Shown piece by piece: positions 33,725 through 48,700 of a stretch of DNA of 64,000 bases. This DNA is from Protonemura montana. Lineage: Eukaryota > Arthropoda > Insecta > Plecoptera > Nemouridae. Under the pieces are notes generated by a model that saw only the letters and a list, made by a program, of their open reading frames with translations, made no database searches and was not told the DNA's origin. Location of the stretch: assembly GCA_947568835.1 (NCBI GenBank), contig OX387606.1, positions 11,966,001 to 12,030,000 of the forward strand, given 5' to 3'. Each line of letters opens with the position of its first letter. The stretch's first letter is position 1. The translations under genes were made by a program, and so were the position numbers.

Positions 33725-36700
33725 CTGGAAAGAAATGAAAGAATGTTAGATTTTGTGTTGGTAGACATTCTTTGATAGTTTAGGTTTACCTAAAGAATGG
33801 TCATTTAGGCTACAGCATCACAGAAGTAATAACAAGAATCATGCGCCCAGTCTATAACTATTTCAGATATAACTATCAGCAGGCTGTTAAAATGTGAAAA
33901 GGGCTGTTTAATTTGAGATTGTAATATTTGCATGAATAAATGGATAGTTATGAAAAACATAAAATACTTTATTTAATTCTTCTAGCTACATTTCAAGTAT
34001 TATTTCCTCATATCATTCTCATTTCAGCATCAAATCCCAAAGAACACAGTTTCATTTTTACTACTTCAAAAAAATACAGAGCACTTTGAAAGAAACCTTT
34101 ATAAGATCAATTATTTGAAGTGGTTGAGTTGCCTAGAGATCACACAAATGTTTCACAAGAAAGATGATGGTTTTCACAATATCCACCTCGTCAAATCTCC
34201 ATTTCATAATGGCAACATCATTACCCAGTAGAGGTGGAGGGGGAAAAGAGAGTTGCAATAAATTAAGAACAATTTACCGTCCACCCTTTCATGCAAACGG
34301 CAGTACGCTCTTAGCTCAAAACTGAAAGCAGTCTTTCGAACGATATCTGGCTTGGCACCTATCTAGCATCAGTACATTCTTTTATTATATGATAATAGAT
34401 AGTAGATAGCAAAAAAAAGATATATTTCATTTGTAGCATCGATAGTTTTAGTACATCAATCATTTTTATGAATGAAGTAGGTACATAGCTTGAATACAGT
34501 CCAAAATATTGACATTCATGTACATATATTGAGTTAACACTGTTTACATAAGTCACATTGATGAATTAATTGTTGACACTTGATAGTGGCTTGGCATATA
34601 TGATATGATTACGTATGAACAACCAGAGAAAATTGTACACTACTAAACTACTTCTTAATTGCCTGGCAAGAAGAATTAGTTATGCCTGGAAGCTAAGAGA
34701 TGAGAAAGGATGTGAGCGCATTCGTCAAAATGAGAGTGACATCTAGCCGAGTAGTTTTAAAACAAACTTTGCGAGATGTGAAAAGGTAGCAAAGGTGGGT
34801 TTATTGTAATTGTGATGCAGAAGTTGGCAATGAGGTACCATTTGTTCTTTATATTGAACAGTAGCTTTATTTTCAGCTATTGTAATAATGAAGTGCAAAA
34901 CCCCGACTTAATCACAATTTCAACAAATTAAAACTAACGCTCCAAACAATTCCTAGTATCTGGAGCTTGCATGATTTTTTAAGAAAACGTAAGCAGAGTA
35001 TAAACGGACAAGGAGAAATAGAAGACATGTAATAAAAGCATATTATTTTTAAAATATGTTGCCTTTTACTTCAACCTGCCAATCAGCCCACCTCTGTGAA
35101 TCTGTTTCTTCCAAGCTCAGCAACCCCTTTGTGACCAAAGAGAATAGAACAAAGCAAGCATTTAGGAAGAAGATAAGTGATTACCTGTGGGGAGAGTGGA
35201 GGAAGGGTCAAGCAAAGTGATGGACGGCTGAGAAGTTCTTGGTAACGAAGCCATGCACTCACTATCTTGCAACAACTGGCTTTGTAAACCCCTCAGAACA
35301 CCTGCAGTTAGCAAAGAGCAAGCAATTAGTCACGCAAAAAGAACGAATGCCAAGCAATAAGCAGACAAACACAGCAGTAGGTTGTATGTAGGCATGAGGA
35401 TGTGATTAATAAAGTAAGTAGCTCGAAGATTATTCTCACTAGAGTGGATCCTTAGTTGGATGACTAGTAGCATGTCTTATTAAAACATGTTGAACACAGA
35501 AATCCAATGTCTGAAAGGACTGAATGGTTAATGGGAAGAAAAATTTAATGAGAGTGTAGGTATCTATGACGCACACAAAGCGCAAACAGCATTTTAAATT
35601 TAATTAGATGTGTAGGTAGGTAGGTATGGTATGAGGAAAATTTATGACAAGACGTGTATGTAAGCTGGTAAATGTACGTGCAGACTGAAGTGTGAATGAT
35701 TGCCTAGTGGTGAGATGAAATCTAATAAAACGGTACAATGCACGCTGATATTATGAGTGGTAGTATAAAATGTACAGCAGTTTGAGTTTTACAGTTCTTT
35801 CGTTGATAGCTGCCTTGGTTCGGCTGTGATAACCTTGGAAAAACACCAAAATGTTTACTATAAAAGGAAATTACTTATTAATTAATGTCATGATTTACGA
35901 GAAATGTGTGTTTTTGCAGAAGTTGTGTGACTCAGTATCAGTTTATATGTAACATTTAACAAGGAAAAAAGTGAAAGAAGGCATATGAGAAATTTAATTG
36001 AAGTAGGTAAATAGTACAGTATGAATAGAGGCATCGTACAAACTAGTTACACTGTTTCCACTTAGAACCATTATCACAAGAGTGTCTTATTTGCATCGGC
36101 AAAGATGCTGGCAATCAGGCCCTGAACTTGACCCACTCGGGGTGTGTATTGGCCGCTAACGTTTTAGAGTTAGAATGTGAGCATCTCCTACTTTGTCGAG
36201 TGACATCGGTGGGCACACTTCCCCGTCGAAGGAGTCGGTCACCGCCGCCACGCAGCGCAAGCAACCCTGTTCCGTCGTCCGCGAGACGGTGGGAAATTCC
36301 CACAGGTGCCGAACCGCGACGACGCGCCAAGCCCTGCAATACAAGTCACCATGTGCCACTGTTATGATTAAATGCTTAGAGATTTACAAGAATTGGGACC
36401 CAGCTAAAAGCATTTACCCACACCGTATGGATGCTACCAGCTCAGGTGCATATGTATTAATTTGTATAATTTTGTGGGATATTCACATCAAAAAGCATAG
36501 CTAGATTGGTAACTTATTTGAATGACACCTACCCAGATATCAACGATGGGTTTAGAGCCTTTATCAGTGCGGTGCATTTAAAACAAGAGGCCACGATCGC
36601 CCAAGCCGCATCACTATTTCCATCGTGAATAGAAGACCCAGGGACATAAATGAGTACCGCATTTGCGTAAATTAAAAGAACCAACTCCTAGATGCCAATA

Positions 36701-39700
36701 AAATTCACATAGCTAATTATTGTCAAGACTAAAACGGTTCCTTTTAAAAGGTTCTTACTTATTAAAACAATTTCTCCTACAATATAGCAAATCTTTTTTA
36801 AATAAGCTGCATTCAGTAGGTCATCCTCCTCGCCTTCCTTGCCTTGCACCTAACAGGAAAGCAGTGAGTGTACGGCACGGATGTGAAGAAGGCATTATTT
36901 CTTTGCTTCCTAACGTAGAATATAGAGTGACAGGGGATTCTTCTCTTGGACCTCACGAAAGCTGAATGTCTCTCATTTATAATGAGTCTATAATTCACAA
37001 TCTTTGTACATTTAGGATCAATTTTGAACTTGTCTTTATTTTGCCTCACTCAAGAATCAATCAGTCAATGCCTTTTTATTTTGTCTCAAAGGATCTGCTA
37101 TTCGAATCAGTGCAATGCTTACTATGATTAAACACCCTTTTTAGGAGCCGATTAAATCGTTAAATCTGGGCACTCAAACGGTATCAAGCTAAGTTAAACC
37201 ATTTCACCATTTCAAGTTGTAGGTTGGCATTCTGTGATTCTTGTGATTTCCGACGCAGGCAAACACCACATATGTTTATATAACCAATTTTGTATGCTGT
37301 TTTCAGCCACACGTCATGTTTCTAGGGAACCTAGTGCACTTGATTATAAAGAGGCAGGTTGGAGAAAGGGAAGGAAAGGGTTGAAATCCCATTCCTTCAG
37401 CAGCATGATTGCATAAATTATGCAAAGTTTACGTACTAGCAGCTTGTTTTTGGGAAAAAATTGCAGCTTTGAAAGCCAAGATTACTGTCAGGTACTTTCC
37501 ATATAACTTGGTGTTGATATTCATTATTCTTCCTCTGCTCACAGGCAAATGTTTTAGAAAACCCCACATAAAATTGGCTTTTTAACGTGTTAGGAACAAC
37601 AATTCTCCTAAGGATCCGTTATAAATTGATTATTAAATCACGTCTCCTAAACCACTACCATCACAGACTAGCAGCATTCTTTGAGATTAGGCACTGAAAT
37701 AGGATATTTCTCTATTTTTTCTATCTGTCTAGTTTATAAACAATTGTTGACAAAACAATGAGGGTAGCAAGCAAAATAAAGGTAGGGTATTGCTGCAAAC
37801 CCCAGAAACACGCCAAACCATTACCTTGGTAGAGGAAAAAAGATAAATAAAACAAGCAAACTTTGCAACCAGGTAGCTGGTGTGATGACGCTGTTCTAAG
37901 TTCCGTTTTGATATCATTATCATAAGAGGAGACAAGGCAGGGAAACATGTGCAAACAAACCTGGAGGTTGACTGTGTAAAATTATCAAAGAAGTTATAGT
38001 GCACACTCAACAGCATTATAACTGCCTTTTAACAGCCCTTTTATAATCCAATGACAACCACAGGGATAACCACAGTAGCTAGTTGTCGCACAACAACTTT
38101 TTGACAATTTTTACACAATTGCCCTCCAGGATGCGTACTTAAGAGAAGGAGCCTCTATTTATGGTTGGTTGCCTTACCAACTTAGCTTTCTAGGTAATAG
38201 GTCCCTAACTTTGGCAGGTGTAACTCCTAAGCAGAAGGGGCCGAGTGTTCTTGCATCTAGCAACATATTCTTTGACAATCCACCCAAAGTAACCCTAAAA
38301 TCTAGACTCACCTGTGGAGTAATCCGGCGAATGGACTTGTTTCCGGCGGCGTCCACCTCAACCTCGAATCGCGGATCCACATTCTCTTTCTCCCATCGCT
38401 GCTGCCCGCCTGAAGAGCTCTCAGAAATTTTGGCTACCTTGCTCCCCTTTTCACGCACGTTCTGCTCGCACTGTTCCCGCTTGCCGGGCACGCACTCGTC
38501 CGCTGTCAAAGTCCTGTTCGTGCTGTCGCGTATCGCAAACAGTCCATCTCTCACTCGATTCACGGCGTCCACGTCCACGCCTCTCCTGTGCTCCGGAGTT
38601 TGTTCCGACGCCTGCCGCGAGAGGCTGAACGAACACGACGACGACGAACGTGAGTCCAGCGCTTCCGAAATATCCGCGCCGGCGCTGGACATATACCGGT
38701 GGCGCATATACGATGGTGCCAGTGGGGGAAAAGTCTGCTGGCGCGTGAGCAGTCCTTTTGGCGTCGGCCCTGGGGAACCACCTTGGAGGACGGTGCTGAG
38801 GCGGCTGGCTTCCAGGCTGGTCGTGATCGAAGCAATGCTTGGCTCAGGGAGGAGGTTCTCTGCAGAGACAGGTCTCTCGCGCTGGCTGTTGGCCGACGAG
38901 TGGTGCGGTCCATTGCTGCTTGTCGAAGAGGGGATTGACGACGTGCTGATGCAGAGATGGTTGTCTTCTTCTTCCGAGATTGGGCCCGAGGGAAAGCGGC
39001 GGTGTCCCCGGTTCTCGCCGATTGCAAGGCTCTCGCGCCGGATTATCGTTCTGTGCGGGGAAACGAAAATACCCGTTTTATTTAGTGATCGGTAATTGTT
39101 GTATCTTCTACTTTTAGTTACATATGATGTGGGAGGTTATTTAAATTATGTATCTGGCTTTCCATCAGAAAATCTTTATCGTTTGCAACGTCTGTAACGA
39201 GACAAAATTGCCATTTACTTGATGTTGCAAATGGAAATGAAACCTACTCTGGTGGTTAAAAATGGCGATGGGATTTTTTTTTTCATTCTACGATTCCAAT
39301 TCTGGTTACAAATTTCAAAAGTAAAATCTGTTTCCAATTCCAACAATTCAAAAATATAAATTATGATTTAAATTTTCAATACCAAAAAAATATATATCGA
39401 TTCTTTGCAATATCTCATTTCAATTCCTAGAATACACTCAATAGTTCAATTAAGTAAGAGCTCGGATATAAAATGATTCCAAATTTTCAAATATCCCCTG
39501 AATTCTCAACTGGATGACCTAGGTTGGCCCAGGTCTTAGGCACATTCAAAATTAAACCAACGAATGCAAGCTAAAACGTAATCAACGGTTGTACCCACCT
39601 GGTGATTGCGGGTAGTTTAGGCAAGCTCAGTGGCACCGAATGTCTGCGGCCAACCCTCACAGTGCAGTCCACCTCGTCTATCTGCAACGACGGCCTGCGC

Positions 39701-42700
39701 ACACTTTCCGGCGATGCCTGCAGCAGCAGTTCCACGCTACGTGACGCATCGTCCACACACGCATCTTCCTCCGCCGAGCTGACATTGCCTTCCTCGATCA
39801 TCTCAGCGTCTGATATCTCAGTCTTGGTCTCTTCAGCGTTTTCTTGCACCACCATCGAGTCCCACTTCTCCTTGTTGCCTGCATGGTGCAAAACAGGTAC
39901 ACATTGGAGCGTAGCCTACAGGGAATCTTTAGCAAACTGGTCATGTCTTCATTGAAAAACATTCGGGGCAGTAACATATGCATTCAATAGGTATTTAGTT
40001 TGTTCAGTATCTGATTGGACAAGCAGAAATCAAAAAGACAATGATTGAAATAAAAGATCAACCTCTAATCAATATCTTGCAAATAAAAAGGAGTTTGTAT
40101 AGGTGCAAGAATACAGGGGCGGCTCGTGAGGGAGGGCTGCGGGGCGGCTGCCCTCCCTAGCATTTTCGACAGAATAAAAGTATAATTGTTATTATTATTA
40201 TAATTAGAAGTGTTATTACTATTTTTATTATTGTTCTACGCTTGTTCTGTGTTTTTAAATGGGTGCTACTTTCGAAATGCGAAAAAACGCGCTATTTGCG
40301 TCGCGCCGACAGCACGAGCTTCGATCCAGTAGGCGGTTGTCCGCTGCCTATAGAGCATGAACGACACCTCTTGCTCTCTTTGGGGCAGCGAGCGCTGCCG
40401 TCCTCCCTGCTCAGCTAGGAGTGCGTGGAAATGGCCTTGAACGTGTGTCGCCTGTCGTCGCTCGCAAGCCCAGCGAGGGCAGCAGAAAACCCGCCCTCGG
40501 CCAGTCTCGGCCAGCCTCGGCCAGCCGCCGGACTGAGCTAGCAGCGAGAGCGAGTGAGACAGAACGATGCATATTGCATACGATCGCACATATTTTCCAC
40601 GGCAATTAATAGTTTCAAAATAATAGTACTACCGTTTAGCCTGAATTTCTGTCCCACCTAGTTTCACATACTGCGTACGTTTTTGACCAATGAAAATTAA
40701 TCTAATGTGTGACTTGACAGCTAGAATTCAATGATAACTTTTTTTTTAAATATCACATGTTGGATTTTAATGTTACAATATTGAAATCATACTACAGTGT
40801 TCATTACTTATGGTGCTGGTGGTGAGGAGGGGGGGGGGGGGAGAAATTTTACTGCCGCCCCTCCAAGAAAAACAGTCACGAGCCGCCACTGCAAGAATAT
40901 GAATAACACATGAACTGTATTTATATGATACATAGATTGCATCTGTATCTGACACTTAGGCATTTCAATTCAATTCAATAATATATTTATTTCATTGTAC
41001 AATATACATAGATATAAGGTACACACTCCTTAGTTCAAGGTATAGTCTAAAATTTTATTATTTATTAGATAAAGTTTAGGCATATCAATATTAAGTACTC
41101 AAATATTTAGAGGACATAATGTTCCTCTTGTATTACTTCGTACCACCACTAGCACTCATAAAAAATTAAGAATTTACATCACTCTTCCAATAACTAGATA
41201 ATGCCTAGATAAGAGCCTACAGTTGTCCTTTTAAAACAAACTTCTGCCATTTAATTATCAGGACTCAAAATTTTGGTGATGTATTGTACTTATTTAAATC
41301 GCTGAGGTTAGCATTAATTTGGATTTATTGAGTGTAAACCAGTCTCTAATGCAAGTTCTAAGTAAGTATCTAAGACTCTTGAGACTGAACTTTCAGCCTA
41401 ATGGTCATACCTTGCAAGTGTCCCATCATGCTAGTGGAGAGCGTCGTGTCTAGGAATCTATGCCATTCCTGGAACAGCGGTGCCACAACGAAACGGAAGA
41501 ACCCGGCCTGGATCTTTGATATCGAGGTCGATTGGCGATCGCACATTGACGTTACGGGCAGGCTTAGCTGCCGCTCGTAGTCACCTTGCCGGAAGAACTC
41601 TTCACAAACCTGCAGAGGTCAACCGAAGACTTAATGAGTTACTGTGATATGTCACTGGAAAAGAAGCTGACATCTAGTAAGAGTTCAAATCTCCGTATGG
41701 GAATCAAGAAATGAGGGCAAAACGCCAATTTAATAACAAAAAGTGATTTTATGGGCTACTAGTTTCTACTCTTCCGGTAAGTTGGCGCTCCATCCTCCAT
41801 TTGTACTTCTTTTCATTTTGCCTTTTACTAAGCTGGCAAATGTGTTCTTCTCTGAGTTGAAATAGGTAAACGCTTTAGAAGTCAGGAAAGAAAGATGTAG
41901 TTTGCTTAAAGTTTAAACTAGCTCAGAGACAAAAAGACTTCAAGCTCGAGTAAAATTACAATATTTTTTTTGTTCCCAAGAACTACTGCCAAGTGTGCAC
42001 TTCAGACCAGAGCATTTACTTTTTGGTCGCAGATAAGAAAGACTAAAGCAAAGAAGCAACACCATCCCTATTTAGCATAACAAATCTCAGGCTAACGACG
42101 AGATAAGTAGATTAGGATATGTAAGGAGAGAATAATTTCTATGCTAGTTTTTACCTTTTGACTCCATTTTCTGCTGATATCCCACGGTCTACACGGGTTG
42201 GAAATATCAGCGCACTTGAGCGCTATTTGTAAAATAAAGTGCCTGTATTCAGCACTCTTCATGTCCAGTAAGTCTTGGTCCATATAACGCTAAAAAAACA
42301 AGAAGAACCAATTTTGCATCATTTATGCAGGATACGATCACAAATTTATTGGCACGAGAGCTGAAAAAGATTTCAGTGCCTACCTTAAACCTGGTTAGGA
42401 ACTCTTGCTGCCGCGTTATGTCCGTGGCAAGAATGAGAGAGCTAATTTGCGTCGAGAGTTCTGCACAGCTCGAGCCTAGCTGCTCGGCCATGTTGCTCTC
42501 GATGAGGCAACCCATTGCTGACCGCCAGTGGTGGTTCTCCAACACCGAAGTATTCTGCAAGTTGCAAAAGATACATCAAGAAACTGTTTAATGAAAAAAA
42601 AACTAGATGCAAAAATCGTATGCTCATTTCAGATTTTTTCTAAGCATGCAAAAATGCAAAGTATTTAAATACGACTGTTACGAGTAAGTTTGTGTTTATG

Positions 42701-45700
42701 TCACAATGGCATACCCATTTTCATGGAACCAACAAAAAGCTGTGGTCGGTTTTATATTCCTTTTAAAGATTCACGACACATTTTTAATTGGTTTGCCCTG
42801 ACAAAATTTTAAAGGTTTTTGCAGAATATGACACTGAAATAATAATACCATAAAAAGCAATCTCATGCTCTCAGCTGCACTTTACTACCTCTAGTAGAAG
42901 GTACAATAGCCAATGTTTATGTTGGCTGAAAGAGACCAAGCAGCATAAATTAGCACCTACCTCATAGAGGGCCGCGAGATGATTGGAGGTGGCGATTAGG
43001 AAGGGCTGATTAACCCCGGGGTGGTCAAGGTCATGAGTGACGGCAGCCACAAGAGAAGACATGATTTCTAACGGGGTCAAGTGCTGGCGAATCTGCAAGC
43101 AATGAGGACACATGTTACCATCAACCGCTCGTCGTTTGTCTTGTCCAGACGATAAATGACCGATTTTTTTGGCTACCTTATCTTCTTGAAGGAAGCAATG
43201 CATAGCTTGAGTTACATCTGTGGCATGGATTGCATTGTGATAAGGATTGGTACTGTGGTATCCTTCTTCTATTAGCGCTGTAACGGTTCAAAACAAATTA
43301 ACATCGATCATCTGGCAAAAGCCATCGCAGTAAATTATATTTTTAACGGCTGATAACAAATAGGCTGATACAGTAATCAGTAAATTCTATGTTTTTCTAC
43401 TGTAATTGCAGCTCAACAATTGGGCAAATAGAGAATTAGCAAGGCATGAAAAAAAAAATTGTTTGTTTTGCAACGCACCAGGGAAACTCGTTGCTAAGAG
43501 CTTCCCGCCAAAATACTAGCTGGTTTATCACAGGTAATGGTGTTATATTATCACTCTTAGCTTATCAGTTCGCAAGTACTACTTGAAATTGACATCTGGC
43601 GCAGTTAGGGATGAAGAGTATGTGGGGTGGGGGTATTGAATACCGGGAAAGCTGACATGGTCAATAAAAAATATTTACTGAAATTAGCCAATCACTGAAT
43701 AGCTAAAGTAAATTTACGACAAAATGTGAGTTGCACAATAGACTTGAATGTATAGTAGGTAGCAGCTATTCAAGGGAAGCGAGAAAATCTCATTTTTCAC
43801 TGGGATTGGCCAATTATGGAACATTTGAGACATTTTCCCAATGGAAGAAGTTACAACAAAGGGCAACGCGTGGGATTAGAATCAAGAAAGACTTCGAGTT
43901 TGCTTGAAATTCGGTCCGGTAATTTGTCGCACATAAAAGAAGCGTCATATTTTCTTACAAGCTCCCTAATAAAAGGCTTGCTAGGTACTTACTAAACAAT
44001 TTCCACACTCGGACTACCTCCAAGTGGAAATGGTCCAAAAGGCCATACCAGTGGAACAAATGAACACAGAGAACTGGCAGTGATCGCCCTGAAAGATAAT
44101 CATATCATATTAATTAATTAACCAATTAATTGGTGTCATGCGCATACTATATCAATAATTAGGTCCCGTACTTGTTATTTTCTGTTTGGGAGTTGCTACA
44201 CTCCAGGTTAATCTTTTGAAGTTTGGATCAATCTTGCTCTAGCGAGGTATGCAACTGTAGCACACATGCATAGTTTTGTAAGTAAGGAAGAGAGGCTACG
44301 CTATGAACTTGCATAATGTCACGGTATGTACTTTCAATACCAATTCAAATTAATTTCAAAGCTTCAAACATTTCACATAAGCTAGGATTCATCTATTTAT
44401 AGGTCACTTCATTCAATTTATCGCTCGTCCCTTTTAAATGAAAATAAAATGTAGGTACGCATGAAATCAGAGAACTGAAGCCGATGAAACCCATATCCAC
44501 AATCAATTGACAATATGAAAATATCCTCTCTAAGGAACAAAAACAAAATAAAAACATAAAAAGTCACTCTGCTCTCTGCTTTTATTCCACCATTGGGGGA
44601 AACCGAATTGACAGCGATTATCTTTCAAACAGGAGACTTTTAGAACCAGGAATTCTTTCGGGGACTCATTTTGCTGCAATCCCTGAATCGACCACCAAAT
44701 TAGCAATGCCGTGCGCCGCAACCGCCAAGCAATCAACTCAACATAAGACTTTCATGAAATTACTTCCTCCTCATTGCACAATCTTACTATAATTTCCAAT
44801 ATCCTTTCCATTATTGAAAGATGAAGCCGCCTGCAGAATTATCTAAATTTCCAGTCTCACAGATTCAATATTCAAATGATATATTTCTCCTGATCTCCAC
44901 CCCTAAAGTATCCTACTCCGAGCAATTGCGTGGGCCTACCACTAATTAGCAAGATTCCAGTAGAACAAAGTAACACAATAAACGAAAGTGTTAACCTCAC
45001 TACTATATCTCGATAGTGCAGCGAAGAATCTTCAGGGTAATACAAACAGTCGTTTAATTAGGGTTTCCTCTCAAGTACCTCTTAAATAATCCGTCTGATG
45101 GTCTCTTAAAACAACGTAATCTTGACCGAGACACGGTGATGCCTTGTATGTACACACGACCTGGGTCATGAAAGGGTTGAAGGTGGTTTGGGGTCAGCTG
45201 CTAGGAAGGGTCAACCTTTGTGCTAGACTTACCCCCTGTCACGTTGTCCAGCGCAAAGGCATTGAACGGCCACTCCGACACCTTGCTCAGTAAACACTGA
45301 AAGCAACCAGATCATAATATGAGCTCATTTGGAAACGCTTATAGCCATGGTTTGCTTATAGATATGGCGCTAGGAGCGTCGCCCACAGTCAAGACCCAAC
45401 AGAGGGTTGAAGTTCTTGAAATCTGATTCGGGGTTAAGTTCAATGATTTCAAATATATATATGTATATCAAAATATGTCGTATTGGTAAATAATTGTGAT
45501 CAAATAATTGTTAGTATGTTTCAAAATAAACAAACTATGTGGCGACCTATGAGAAAGGCATAAAATTAATTTTAATACAAAATTTGAAGATTTAAGTCAA
45601 AATTTCAAAAGTAAATATCATAGATCCTAATTTCGTAAGATACCGCCAGGGCGAAAACACTTACTTGCACTTGTCCGTGATGAATATCGTCCAAGAGGCC

Positions 45701-48700
45701 CGGCTCTTGAGCTAGTGAGCGTGTCGTCAGCCGCTTCCGCCTCCGCTTGTGCATCGTGAGGAACCTTCCGGTGTGCAGAGGCCGTTGATACCGCGTGTCC
45801 AGCGTCTCCAGTAGGAGCCAGTCAGCTTCGGAGAACTGGCGCGACCGCGTGGGGGCGCCCACGGGTCCTGAAACGAATAAAAGAGGGTCGAGAGTTTAGA
45901 CTTGCTGCTTTGATTCATTTGACATCATGGGACTGCAGTCCAAATACGTCGGTGAATCTTAGGCTGAAGATAAGGATGAACCTGATCTACTCTAGAAGCG
46001 AGGAGGGAAACCTCGGTACCGGCATTCAGTTTATAATCCACTTCGAAGCACACCAAGGGGCCACTGGTTCAATGTCTCGTCCGAAGGATGGGATAAGTCG
46101 AAAAGCTGGTTTCCTTCACTAAATTCATGCTGGTAAGGAGAGCAAGGAGCAAGGAGTGAAGCTCTTGTATGAACTTCAAACCCTCCCACATACAACGAGC
46201 TACGACCCAATCTTTGTCGATAAGACTGAACAATTTCCTAATGGTGGTACCTCACGAAATTCACCCGAAGGTTGAGGGAGATGCTGTTACTCTCTAAACA
46301 CTCTAAATACGTTAACTCTAACGTTAATCCAAATTTCTCAAAGATCATGTTTCAGAACAGGCAGTGTGTAGAGTTTGCGGGTACCCGTTCAACACGTAAT
46401 CCAGTCAGTTTTACTTAACGCCACGACGCGCGGACGTCGTGGTCAACCGACGCGCCAAATGCGTCGCCAAATTCGTCACGCGAACCAAATTCCTCGCACG
46501 TCCGAACGGTGTCATTGTGTATTTGGGTTGGCCGCTCCCTGCGCGTCGAGAATGAGATCCTCTCAGCTTGTCAAGATTATGTCGTGGGACGTGGGGAAAA
46601 GTAGACGAAGACATTTTGTGCTGCTTTACTTTAGCTACAGCTTTACGACTATCCGTTCGGAAATTGTCTGGCATTGCGATCCTTTCTCTAAATTCAAAAA
46701 GAATTCGAAAGGGCAATAATGTAACACCAATTCAAAGATGTGTTCTCGAATCGAGTTTATCCTCGAAAGCATATACAATCCTTTTAAGAGTACCTAGATT
46801 CTCAGTTTAAATCAACCAGTCTAATTATCATCCATATCCAAAACTGACGTCAAGTGGTCACAGCCGAAGGGCCTAATACTAAGCGACTAACAGCGTAAAG
46901 TAGTAGGTAGTAGTAATCGTTAATTTCCGATCCGCGAGTGCTACTTTAGTGGGAAAGACGTTAAGATAAAACATCATAAAGATGAGCCATCAAAGACAGC
47001 TTCATCCTTCAGTCTACTTATAAGAAACCTGACTGTACTTTATATAGACAATTCAGGGTGGAGTCAGCAAAGATAGAGGAGAAAGAAAATAATAACGTTT
47101 ATGTAAAAAGGCAATTATGTGTCTCGATCCGTAGAAGGCGATCGAAGGGGTAGGTCAACCATCTTAAAGACGGGCCTATTAAAAGCCGTTCGGCATTCAA
47201 TAAGGTGAGCTGACGAGGTTGGAAGATCGCTCGCGCCCGTAGGCTGGAGAGTATACGACCAGGCATGATACATCGCGAGTGCAGCTTCCTAAAATGGACC
47301 ACAGACCTGGTTATGCCCTCACAAGGATTCTGCCGATACATTGTCTTCCATGCATAATCATACCGTGTGTACATGCTTGTTATTAGAACCATTTTTTACC
47401 ACGAGTGTGATGTAAGATTCCCGCATGGGTGGTACCGTTGAACCCACCTTTTCATATAAATCTAATTGTAAGATATTTTTTATTTATTTTAGATCCGATA
47501 AAGTTCTATTAAGGCTTCGTATGCCCCAACGTTTCGTTTTTGGAGATATACTCTCGGTCGTTTCGGAAATAAGTGGAAGCCATAATATTGAGTAAGGACT
47601 TCTTTAGGGAGCGCCGAAGGTTCGGGCGAGTGACCGATTCAAGGTGTTGGGTTTCCAAGAAAATGCTGTGATATTTTCTGCGAAATTACTCGGCCTAAAA
47701 TCGCTGCTCGAGTTTACCATATTTGCAATTCAAGCGCCTTACGGACAAAAAAAATGTTGGCACTGTGACTCATCAAGACCTTAAAAAGCCAGTAAACATC
47801 AAAAAGACTTTCCAGCAAAGGGTTTGTTGGCTTACGCTGCAAGCATAGACACACAATGATCCCCTAGCCTCCAGACGAAGTTAAAAAAATGGACGATATC
47901 ACAATTCCCAGCTCAGAGAGCTAATGAAGACAGTATTTTCTTGGCTAGATATGGATGTTTCAACCTCTTCGGCTTGATTTGGTTTTCTCAACCAACCCCC
48001 AAGAACTGTAAATGTTGTCGTTACATGCAACATAATTCAGTATGCACACTTTAATTTTGGGCTATTGTGGTTGGGTTATCCCTCTCTCTTTCTCCTACCC
48101 ACCCTTACTCGCACAAGGCAACAATTGCTACCCGTGAATAAGTAAACATGGGCCCTGAGTTCCACGCGAGTGTCGTCCAGACGCCATCGCAGTCAAACCA
48201 TCCTGCCCAGTCGATTGGCGTTTTAGTGACACTGACTGACGAGTTAACAGTCGGATTGGCGGGAGTGTTTGTTGTTTTCAATACGATTTGACATCTGTGC
48301 GTGGTTTCCAGCGGCCGGTGCCGGAGGTGCACTTGTTTTACAGGTGTAAACTGTGCAGTCACACGGGGCGTCGATAAAATTAAAACATTGGAATGTTCTG
48401 AATGCTGTAATACGTGTTAGCGAATATCAAGGGATACATTTTAATGATGTGCGTTGTCTCCTTGATATATTGTTTATTATTTTGTTATTTGTTATGGCCT
48501 TTGAATTGAATTTACTACATATAATGGGATTTTTTGTTCAATAAAACAATTTAGGATTTTTAACTATCGTCTTGATTTTCATGGTAAAGGTTCTCCAATT
48601 ATAGAAACCGGTAGTTGTCACTGTTGACTCCCTTTCTCTCTACCTACACGACTACACGATCTAACTACACGATTTGAGCTAGAATCAAGCCATCGTGTAA

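Noticed and set aside
38169-39095. 308-codon plus-strand frame
   Set aside because: It is the antisense shadow of the large PDE7 tail exon (39050-38312). The minus frame has consensus splice sites and joins both neighbours in phase.
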